Assembly (NCBI RefSeq): GCF_044542075.1
Contig: NZ_JBITTU010000006.1
Span: 261,317 to 325,316 of the forward strand
From: Leeuwenhoekiella sp044542075
GTDB lineage: Bacteria; Bacteroidota; Bacteroidia; Flavobacteriales; Flavobacteriaceae
Reading direction: 5' to 3'
DNA length: 64,000 bases
Made by a program: the position numbers and the translations under genes. Within the stretch, counting starts at the first letter, position 1. Each line of letters begins with the position of its first letter. Shown here in pieces: positions 52,009 through 59,267 of this stretch. A model generated the notes under the pieces. It was not told the origin of the DNA and did no database searches. It saw only the letters and a program-made list of their open reading frames with translations.

Positions 52009-52965
52009 TTAAGCCTCGACAGGCTTTTCTACATCAGACAAATAACGTTCTGCATCAAGTGCAGCCATACAACCACTCCCAGCTGCTGTTATCGCTTGTC
52101 TATAGTCTTTATCCTGTACATCTCCACTGGCGAATACACCCGGCTTTACGGTTTTTGTAGATTTAGATTCTGTTATTATATAACCGGTCTCATCCATCTC
52201 TAATTGACCTTTAAATATATCTGTATTGGGCTTATGTCCTATTGCTATAAATAAACCTGTAATATCTATTTGTGTAGTTTCTTTAGTCTCATTATTAATC
52301 ATCTTAAGACCTTCTACGACCTGCTCTCCTAGCACCTCTTCTACTTCAGTATTGTACAAAACAGTAATATTTTTTCGAGAAGTAACGCGATGTTGCATTG
52401 CTTTTGAAGCACGCATCTCATCCTTACGCACAAGCATCGTTACGTGCTCGCAAATATTTGCTAAATAGGTCGCCTCTTCTGCTGCTGTATCACCACCACC
52501 TACAATGGCTACACGCTGATTTCGGTAGAAAAAACCATCACAAACTGCACAAGCAGATACGCCTCCACCACGCAAACGCTGTTCACTAGGCAAGCCAAGA
52601 TAACGTGCTGTTGCCCCGGTAGATATTATAACTGACTCTGCTTCTATTTCGGTAGTATTATCAACAACTGCTTTATGAATCCCTCCTACTTCCTGAGACA
52701 ATTCAATTTTAGTAACCATACCTATACGTACTTCAGTGCCAAAACGTTCTGCTTGCTTCTGCAGCTGCATCATCATTGTAGGGCCATCTATACCGTCAGG
52801 ATAACCGGGAAAATTATCAACTTCAGTAGTTGTGGTTAATTGCCCTCCAGGTTCCATCCCTGTATACATTATAGGTTTTAAATCTGCTCGTGACGCATAA
52901 ATTGCTGCTGTATATCCAGCGGGTCCAGAGCCTATAATTAAACATTTAATTCGTTCTACTGCCAT
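52009..52965 (-). CDS. trxB: Thioredoxin reductase
   Basis: A 318-residue flavoprotein with FAD motif IGSGPAGYTAAIYASRA, NADPH motif VGGGDTAAEEA and the redox-active CAVC at Cys139/Cys142. GVFASGDVQDKDYRQAITAAGSGCMAALDAERYL is the C-terminal FAD site. It keeps thioredoxin reduced. It is a single gene between a bidirectional terminator and its own promoter. Confidence 0.96.
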   Translation of the reverse strand: MAVERIKCLIIGSGPAGYTAAIYASRADLKPIMYTGMEPGGQLTTTTEVDNFPGYPDGIDGPTMMMQLQKQAERFGTEVRIGMVTKIELSQEVGGIHKAVVDNTTEIEAESVIISTGATARYLGLPSEQRLRGGGVSACAVCDGFFYRNQRVAIVGGGDTAAEEATYLANICEHVTMLVRKDEMRASKAMQHRVTSRKNITVLYNTEVEEVLGEQVVEGLKMINNETKETTQIDITGLFIAIGHKPNTDIFKGQLEMDETGYIITESKSTKTVKPGVFASGDVQDKDYRQAITAAGSGCMAALDAERYLSDVEKPVEA

Positions 52966-52986
52966 TATATATATTTTTAACTCTTA

Positions 52987-52994
52987 CAAAAGTA
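52987..52994 (-). promoter_or_regulatory. -7 box of trxB
   Basis: TACTTTTG on the minus strand, 22 nt upstream of the ATG, identical in sequence and distance to the box before sucD. Confidence 0.55.
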
Positions 52995-53122
52995 CCCTTT
53001 TAAAAACACTTTTTAAAAGTACAATCACACTTTTGTAAGTCGTTATTAAACTACTGAATTACAAATTTTAGCCAATTTCTCAAAGAATAACTTCTTACTT
53101 ATTTATATTTAAACAAAAAAAC

Positions 53123-54250
53123 ATGAAAGTATTTACACGCTTCTACTTTGTATTTCTATCTACGTTTATAGCATGTGCTCAAAATCCTAAAGAGACTAAA
53201 GTAAATGATATAGAAATTACAGTTTCTAATAATTACAGTTACGAGGTACTTGTGCCCGATCTTATCAACCCATGGGGAATGGCATTTCTTCCAGATGGAA
53301 GTTTATTGATAACTGAAAAAGAAGGAAAACTTATTCATTTTAAAGATGGTACTAAAATAGAAATTGAAGGAGTTCCCGAAGTATACAATCGCGGTCAAGG
53401 GGGTTTGTTAGATTTAAAATTGAGCCCAGATTACATTTATGACGGTTATCTCTACCTTACATATGCTTCTACAGAAGGTGAAGGGAAAGGCGGTAATACT
53501 GCTTTGATGCGCGCTAAGCTAACTGGAGGTATGCTTACTTCTCAAGAGATTTTATATAAAGCGTCTCCTAATACTACGAAGGGACAGCATTTCGGCAGTA
53601 GAATAGCTTTTGATACAGATGGGCATGTATTTTTTAGTGCAGGAGAACGTGGTGAACGCGATATAAACCCCCAGGATATCACCCGTGATAACGGCAAGGT
53701 TTACCGTCTTAATTTAGATGGTAGCATTCCCAATGACAATCCGTTTGTAAACGAAACCAATGCCAAAACTGCAATCTGGTCTTATGGTCATCGCAATCCA
53801 CAGGGCATGATTTTTAATGCTCAAACTAATGAAATCTGGGTAAATGAGCATGGACCACGCGGTGGTGACGAGATTAATATCATAAAAAAAGGAGCAAATT
53901 ATGGGTGGCCAGTAATTACATACGGTATTAATTATAGCGGAACAGATATTACCGAAGAAACTAAGAAAGAGGGTATGGAACAACCCTTGTATTATTGGGT
54001 TCCCTCTATCGCTCCCAGCGGTATGGTTTTAGTAACGAGTGATAACTATCCTGAATTAAAAGGTAGCTTACTTGTAGGCTCTTTGAAATTTGTTTATCTG
54101 GAAGCTCTATATCTTGATAACAACAAGGTAATAAAGCGCGAAAAGTTACTAGATGGCATTGGTAGAGTGCGCAATGTGATTCAAGCGGCAGACGGTTTTA
54201 TTTATGTTGGTGTTGAAGGAGTAGGAATAGTAAAACTTGTAAAAAATTGA
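53123..54250 (+). CDS. PQQ-dependent sugar dehydrogenase (soluble GDH/Hhip-like), lipoprotein
   Basis: A 375-residue exported protein. MKVFTRFYFVFLSTFIACAQ has a lipobox-like LSTFIAC ahead of a linker, so it is probably an outer-membrane or periplasmic lipoprotein. The rest is a beta-propeller of the aldose/soluble glucose dehydrogenase family: PWGMAFLPDGSLLITEKEG, QGGLLDLKLSPDY, HFGSRIAFDTDGHVFFSAGERG, WSYGHRNPQGMIF and NEHGPRGGDEINII, the PQQ/Ca site. The following gene, overlapping by 4 nt, encodes a cytochrome c that can accept the electrons. Confidence 0.92.
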   Translation: MKVFTRFYFVFLSTFIACAQNPKETKVNDIEITVSNNYSYEVLVPDLINPWGMAFLPDGSLLITEKEGKLIHFKDGTKIEIEGVPEVYNRGQGGLLDLKLSPDYIYDGYLYLTYASTEGEGKGGNTALMRAKLTGGMLTSQEILYKASPNTTKGQHFGSRIAFDTDGHVFFSAGERGERDINPQDITRDNGKVYRLNLDGSIPNDNPFVNETNAKTAIWSYGHRNPQGMIFNAQTNEIWVNEHGPRGGDEINIIKKGANYGWPVITYGINYSGTDITEETKKEGMEQPLYYWVPSIAPSGMVLVTSDNYPELKGSLLVGSLKFVYLEALYLDNNKVIKREKLLDGIGRVRNVIQAADGFIYVGVEGVGIVKLVKN

Positions 54251-54693
54251 AAATATCAATACTAATTCTAGGGGCGGTTGCATTAGTTACTCTGTTTACT
54301 TTGAAAGAAAATAACTTTAAATTTTCTGTGGAACCTAAAGTACACCAAATCATCACAGATACTGTGCTAACAAATAGCATAAAGCGAGGTGCTATTCTCT
54401 ATGAAGATTTCTGTATGCAATGTCATATGGCACAAGGTGAAGGTATAAAAGGTACCTTTCCACCCTTAGCACATGCAGATTATTTACTTAAGAACAGACA
54501 GGCAAGTATAAGTGCCGTTAAATATGGCTTGAAAGGTAAAATAATCGTCAACGGTACTCCTTACAACAGTATTATGCCCGGTCTAGGATTATATGATGAC
54601 GAGGTGACAGATGTTATGAATTATATCTTCAACAGTTGGGGTAATGAAGCAGATATTGTTACTGAAGAAGAAGTTAGCAAAATTTCAAAATAA
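54247..54693 (+). CDS. Cytochrome c with N-terminal anchor
   Basis: A 148-residue protein that starts with TTG, which shares four bases (TTGA) with the stop codon of the sugar dehydrogenase, so translation is coupled. One N-terminal helix (ISILILGAVALVTLFTL) anchors or exports it. The haem site is CMQCH (Cys56, Cys59, His60), and the distal ligand is probably the methionine in NSIMPGLG. It is the likely electron acceptor of the PQQ dehydrogenase. Confidence 0.9.
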   Translation: MKISILILGAVALVTLFTLKENNFKFSVEPKVHQIITDTVLTNSIKRGAILYEDFCMQCHMAQGEGIKGTFPPLAHADYLLKNRQASISAVKYGLKGKIIVNGTPYNSIMPGLGLYDDEVTDVMNYIFNSWGNEADIVTEEEVSKISK

Positions 54694-54694
54694 C

Positions 54695-55144
54695 TTATTC
54701 AATGCGAATATAATTTTCTGAAAATATGCGGTTGCCTTCAGCATCTGTACTTATTTGACTGTATTTATTTTGAGAAAGTTGTAGTTCAAAAGTGAATATT
54801 CGCAGCGTATCTAAAACTTCCATCATACTTTCAGAACCGTATTCTAGGGTCTCAACCAATTTATTTTGTTGAACACTATACGTTCCATAACCAAACCATT
54901 CTACGGAATCTTTAGGCACGTAGCGCGTCCACATTACACGGTCTTTAGTATACATTTTAATCTGGCGGTAACCATCGGTAGCTCCTACAGTATCAATAAT
55001 TTTATTATCATCATAATAATAAAAATCTTTTAGCTCCCAAGTACCTTGAATATTTGGATCAATCATAGTTTTAATTGGAGTAGAGATTAATGTAATTAGT
55101 GATATAAATACTCCTGTTACAATACTTAATATATATGGTTTCAT
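54695..55144 (-). CDS. Secreted lipocalin-like protein
   Basis: A 149-residue protein with an N-terminal signal-like helix (ILSIVTGVFISLITLI) and a beta-rich mature part, NIQGTWELKDFYYYDD ... ENYIRIE, whose GTWEL start and alternating strands suggest a lipocalin-like barrel. It converges with the cytochrome gene with a 1-nt gap between stop codons. It is the last recognised chromosomal gene before the tRNA-Pro. The ligand is unknown. Confidence 0.65.
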   Translation of the reverse strand: MKPYILSIVTGVFISLITLISTPIKTMIDPNIQGTWELKDFYYYDDNKIIDTVGATDGYRQIKMYTKDRVMWTRYVPKDSVEWFGYGTYSVQQNKLVETLEYGSESMMEVLDTLRIFTFELQLSQNKYSQISTDAEGNRIFSENYIRIE

Positions 55145-55401
55145 AATCTAAGTGTTTAATTATAAACACTATTAAGTTACATAAAATAAATAATCAACAA
55201 ACACAAACCTTATAAATAATTAATCACTTAACTATTTTGCATATATATTGAAGAATCAATAATCAATTTAGGAAGTGTTGATTTTAGTTTTTGAAATCTA
55301 TAAATTTTAAATAGTACTGGTTTCTTCTATAAATTCACTTTGCGGTCTTATGCATTTATTTATATTTGCACTCTTGTAAAATTTAGCTTTTTTCAAGAAT
55401 T

Positions 55402-55476
55402 CGGGATGTAGCTTAGTCCGGTTAAAGTGCGCGTCTGGGGGGCGCGAGAGCGGAGGTTCGAATCCTCTCATCCCGA
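55402..55476 (+). tRNA. tRNA-Pro (anticodon GGG)
   Basis: A full cloverleaf folds: acceptor CGGGATG/CATCCCG, D stem GCTT/AAGT, anticodon stem CGCGT/GCGCG with loop CTGGGGG (anticodon GGG at the centre), and T arm GGAGG-TTCGAAT-CCTCT, discriminator A. CCA is not encoded. Its 3' end faces the integrase gene, the common arrangement of tRNA-targeting integrative elements. Confidence 0.95.
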
Positions 55477-55507
55477 CTAAAGGGGTATTTAACAGTACCA
55501 AAAAAAT

Positions 55508-55561
55508 GCTAACTATATGAATATCAGTAATTCTAATATTTTTTGATTGCATATAGTTAGC
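55508..55561. repeat. 12-bp inverted repeat between tRNA-Pro and the integrase
   Basis: GCTAACTATATG (55508-55519) and CATATAGTTAGC (55550-55561) are perfect inverted copies 30 nt apart. There is no T-run after it, so a recombinase-binding or regulatory role is more likely than termination. Confidence 0.6.
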
Positions 55562-55640
55562 TTTAAAATCAACAAAAAAGTTACCTATTCGGTTACCTCC
55601 AAAAAGTTGATTTTAATTAAAATCTGAACTACCGATCAGG

Positions 55641-55668
55641 TTTGACTTTCGCTTCGATTTGACTTTCG
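55641..55668. repeat. 11-bp direct repeat just before the integrase
   Basis: TTTGACTTTCG occurs at 55641-55651 and 55658-55668, 17 bp apart. Short direct repeats next to an integrase are candidates for arm-type integrase binding sites. Confidence 0.5.
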
Positions 55669-55703
55669 TAAACAAATCGATTATTAACCTAAAGCGAGAG
55701 TCT

Positions 55704-56918
55704 ATGGGCACTTCCAACACATTCAACATTCATTTTTGGCTTAATCTTTCTAAAAGAAATGAAGATTTAGCACCAATTTATGCACGTATCACCGTTAATG
55801 GAAAACGAGCAGAAATCAGTTTACAAAAGCAAACTTCGGTTACCTTTTGGGACACCAAACTAAAACAGACCAATTTGCGCTCTGCAGAAGGAAAAGCGTT
55901 GAACAGTTATCTAGATCAGGTTTATACTAAACTATTAACCTGTCATAATGATCTGCTTGATGAATTTAATGTAGTTACAGCACGATCAATAAAAGCTCGT
56001 TTTTTAGGTCAGGATCAGAATAATAAAACACTTCTGGAATTAGTAACGTATCATAATGAGAAAATGGAAGGTATTCTCAAGCCTGGCACTTTAAAAAATT
56101 ACTATACCACAAAGAAATATATCCAGCACTTTTTAATTAAAAAAAAGAATAGTCCCGACTTATTTCTTAAACAGATCAATTATAGTTTCATTATTGATTT
56201 TGAACATTATTTGCGGAAAGGCACTCCACTTCAGACTTCAAATCCATTAAGTAATAACGGTATCATGAAGCATTTAGAGCGGCTTCGTAAACTGATGAAT
56301 TTCGCTTTGGATCTTGGATGGTTAGAAAAAAATCCTTTTGCCAGATATAGATTAAAATTTAGCAAATTTGAAAAACAATATTTGACTAAAGATGAATTAC
56401 AAAAAATTGAGACTGCAGATTTAAAGATTTCTAAACTTCAAATTGTTAGGGACATTTTCATTTTTGCCTGCTATACCGGATTATCCTTCATTGATATTAA
56501 GAATCTTCATCAAAATAATATTGTAAAAGGAATAGACGACAGCGATTGGATATTTACTCAAAGAGAAAAAAATGGACAGGTAGTAAAAGTTCCTTTACTT
56601 CCCATACCCCTCCACCTCTTAAGTAAATATCAAAAGTATTCCGAGCTGCACGATGGTCTATTGTTTCCTGTTTATTCAAATCAAAAAGTCAATTCGTATT
56701 TGAAAGACATAGCTACATTACTAAAAATACCTAAGCATTTGACTTTTCACTCGGCACGTCACACGTTTGCTACGAGTGTCACCCTAGCAAATGGAGTTCC
56801 AATTGAAACTGTCTCAAAAATGCTTGGTCATTCCAAGATTTCAACCACACAAATCTATGCGCGGGTTTTAGAAGAGAAAATTAGTTCTGATATAGAAATT
56901 CTAAGAACTAGATTGTAA
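55704..56918 (+). CDS. Tyrosine recombinase/integrase, CTnDOT-like
   Basis: About 404 residues. An N-terminal arm-binding domain (NIHFWLNLSKRNEDLAPIYARITVNGKRAEI) precedes a SAM-like core-binding domain, and the catalytic domain has HSARHTFA (HxxR), LGHSKISTTQIYAR (H and the nucleophile Tyr). At the place of the first conserved Arg the protein reads CYTGLSFIDI, with Ser instead of Arg, as is known for the CTnDOT integrase. I use the ATG at 55704, not the TTG 15 codons earlier. It would integrate the element at the adjacent tRNA-Pro. Confidence 0.9.
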   Translation: MGTSNTFNIHFWLNLSKRNEDLAPIYARITVNGKRAEISLQKQTSVTFWDTKLKQTNLRSAEGKALNSYLDQVYTKLLTCHNDLLDEFNVVTARSIKARFLGQDQNNKTLLELVTYHNEKMEGILKPGTLKNYYTTKKYIQHFLIKKKNSPDLFLKQINYSFIIDFEHYLRKGTPLQTSNPLSNNGIMKHLERLRKLMNFALDLGWLEKNPFARYRLKFSKFEKQYLTKDELQKIETADLKISKLQIVRDIFIFACYTGLSFIDIKNLHQNNIVKGIDDSDWIFTQREKNGQVVKVPLLPIPLHLLSKYQKYSELHDGLLFPVYSNQKVNSYLKDIATLLKIPKHLTFHSARHTFATSVTLANGVPIETVSKMLGHSKISTTQIYARVLEEKISSDIEILRTRL

Positions 56919-57040
56919 ACAAAAAGAACCGATAAAAATTAATACTTTTTAAAAAAGATTTTTTTGAAATTTCAAAAAAATAACTTTAAATACTGATTAA
57001 CAGACATTTAAAACTTATATTTAATAGTCATCATTAAGGT

Positions 57041-57547
57041 TTGAAAAAGTTCCTAACATACCGGCAACCCGATTTTAAAGACTGCGGCCCTACATGTCTT
57101 AAAATCATTGCTAAGCATTATGGTCAAGGTTTATCTATTCAATCTTTAAGGACTATAAGTGAAACTACACGTTCTGGTAGTAATCTTTTATCGCTTAGTG
57201 AAGCAGCAGAGCAAATTGGTTTTCGTTCCATTGGTGTCCGTATTAATTTAAATAAACTTAAAGAAGCTCCCCTACCCTGCATTTTACATTGGAATAAAAA
57301 TCACTACATAGTTCTCTATAAAATAAAGAACGATACTTTCTACATCTCTGATCCTGCCCATGGATTATTGAAATATTTTAAAAACGATTTCATCAAATCC
57401 TGGATCGGCAATAATGCAGATGATCATACCGAAGAAGGGATAGCGTTATTATTAGAACCCACCCCCAAATTGTATGACTCTGATTTTGAAAAGGACTCCA
57501 AATTTGGATTTGGATTTATTTCCAAATATCTATTTCAATACAAATGA
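57041..57547 (+). CDS. Orphan C39 peptidase domain (bacteriocin-processing type)
   Basis: A 168-residue C39 peptidase with Cys15 in DCGPTC, His88 in KNHYIVLY and Asp104 in ISDPAHG, the complete catalytic set. In most proteins this domain is the N-terminus of a bacteriocin/microcin ABC exporter and is followed by membrane and ATPase domains. Here the frame stops at FISKYLFQYK, just where the exporter membrane part would begin. It is either a stand-alone leader protease or a decayed exporter. No double-glycine precursor peptide is visible nearby. The start is TTG. Confidence 0.82.
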   Translation: MKKFLTYRQPDFKDCGPTCLKIIAKHYGQGLSIQSLRTISETTRSGSNLLSLSEAAEQIGFRSIGVRINLNKLKEAPLPCILHWNKNHYIVLYKIKNDTFYISDPAHGLLKYFKNDFIKSWIGNNADDHTEEGIALLLEPTPKLYDSDFEKDSKFGFGFISKYLFQYK

Positions 57548-57555
57548 TTTTTAAT

Positions 57556-59256
57556 TCAGTTTTCTACAGATCGCAATTGTCTGAGATAACTAGATGGTTT
57601 CTCCCCTACTTTCTTTTCAAAAGCTTTAGAAAATGAATAAGCCCTTTTAAAACCTACTTCTTCTCCCAAAGCCTGAATTTTATAGTATTGAAGTTGGGTG
57701 TCATCTGCTAATTTTTTTATTAAATATTCAATGCGCAACTCATTGATATAACTCGAGAAATTCATTTTTTTAGTTTCATTAATGACCCTTGAGAGATATG
57801 CTGAATTGGTATTTAAATCCTTAGCGAGACTAAAAAGACTTAGCTCGGCATCTAAATACTGCTGCCGGTCTTCAAAGTTTTGGAGCCTTCGTAGCAGAAC
57901 AATTTTTATTTCCTCGGTAAGAACTGGCTCAGCAGGATCATCATTATCATCAATTTCCATGATCTTCAGAGGTTCTGAAGCGTTACATGAGAATTTCTTA
58001 ACTCTTTTGAATTTGGATTTTAAATAAATACCCGAAAATACAAGGGCCAAGGCTACTAAACTGAATTGCAAAAATTGCTTCATATACCGCCATTTATAAG
58101 CCTGCTTTTCAGAATCTAATTCCTCCAAAAGTCTCGGCTTTTCTACCTGATTGAGATAACTGGCCTTTAAATAGAGTTTGTTTGAATTAATGACGGAATC
58201 AACCGCTAATGCCCTACGTGTATAATAGAGCTCTTCTTCAGAATCTGGGAGGTTTTGACTGAATATAATCAAATCAATGTACACTTCTTTTAATTCTGGG
58301 TAGACCTCCTTATTTAGATTGTATAATGAATCTATCTTTTTGAAATAGTTATTGGCCAGAGATACGTCACCGATTTTTTTAGCAATTTGTCCCAGATAGT
58401 AATACGATACTGAAACTACAGATAGATCTTCAGAGATTCCCGATAGCGCCTCGTTTAAAAGCTTTTCGGCTGTTGGATACGCATCCAACCAATAAGCATT
58501 AACTCCTTTTGAGTGTAAAAAATCGTAAAAGAACAATCGGTCGGAAGTCTTTAATGTTTCTTCCAGTCCGATTTCAATAAATTGGGCTGCCTGCTCGTAA
58601 TTACCCGCTCGCTGATATGCCAGTTGCAGATTGTGAAGCGTGATTAAATAATCCTCAAGATAAACTGCTTCAAAATCAGGTAATGTTTTCAAGTAGTCCA
58701 TGTGATTCTCGTAAATTTCAATAGCCTTGGTGTAATCTCCCCATCTATTTTGAAAAGCTCCCAAGACCTGGCTTATCTCGATTTCCTGTTCTTTATTCTG
58801 ATTCAGCCGTGCCAAATCGTAAGCATTATAATAGGCTTTCAGGGATTCTTCATAAGCTCCAAGTTCGTAGTGATAATAGCCTTTCAGCATATAGCCCAAT
58901 GCCGGATAAGTATAGTCGTAACAATTTTGAGAATACAGTATAATACTGTCGCTGTATTTTAAATTGGTTTGCGTATCATACAGACGGGCTGCAAAGTCAA
59001 AAGCTCTGGCGATTTCAAAACTGTCTTTAGCTTTCCTAGCCTTGTTTAGGTAAGCTTCAGTGATCAGCCGTTGCTGATGCAATTCTACCTCTCGCTCATC
59101 ATATGCAGCCCTTAGCTGATTAATATTTAACGCATCGAGGTGTTTTCGGTAATAAAGATCGTGAATGTCAACTTGGAATGACAGTTGTCTATCAGGAGCT
59201 TGCTGCTGTGGAACCCCTGAAATAGAAACCAATATCCATAAACTGAGCACTAACAT
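57556..59256 (-). CDS. TPR-containing membrane AraC-type regulator
   Basis: A 566-residue one-component regulator. A short hydrophobic N-terminus (MLVLSLWILVSISG) precedes a long tetratricopeptide-like helical repeat region (about 30-380, e.g. ALGYMLKGYYHYELGAYEESLKAYYNAYDLA), then one membrane helix (QFLQFSLVALALVFSGIYLKSK) and a C-terminal AraC-type DNA-binding domain (about 450-566, NSAYLSRVINETKKMNFSSYINELRIEYLIKKL). It may sense an envelope signal and control its neighbours. It is 11 nt downstream of the fused synthase gene, in the same operon. Confidence 0.85.
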   Translation of the reverse strand: MLVLSLWILVSISGVPQQQAPDRQLSFQVDIHDLYYRKHLDALNINQLRAAYDEREVELHQQRLITEAYLNKARKAKDSFEIARAFDFAARLYDTQTNLKYSDSIILYSQNCYDYTYPALGYMLKGYYHYELGAYEESLKAYYNAYDLARLNQNKEQEIEISQVLGAFQNRWGDYTKAIEIYENHMDYLKTLPDFEAVYLEDYLITLHNLQLAYQRAGNYEQAAQFIEIGLEETLKTSDRLFFYDFLHSKGVNAYWLDAYPTAEKLLNEALSGISEDLSVVSVSYYYLGQIAKKIGDVSLANNYFKKIDSLYNLNKEVYPELKEVYIDLIIFSQNLPDSEEELYYTRRALAVDSVINSNKLYLKASYLNQVEKPRLLEELDSEKQAYKWRYMKQFLQFSLVALALVFSGIYLKSKFKRVKKFSCNASEPLKIMEIDDNDDPAEPVLTEEIKIVLLRRLQNFEDRQQYLDAELSLFSLAKDLNTNSAYLSRVINETKKMNFSSYINELRIEYLIKKLADDTQLQYYKIQALGEEVGFKRAYSFSKAFEKKVGEKPSSYLRQLRSVEN

Positions 59257-59267
59257 AGGCTTTCAAT

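Noticed and set aside
55307..55552. Minus-strand frame across the tRNA-Pro gene
   Set aside because: It runs through the tRNA on the opposite strand and has no protein-like pattern.
57041..57547. Frameshifted full-length bacteriocin exporter
   Set aside because: After the stop codon no frame continues with transporter-like sequence before the opposite-strand gene begins.
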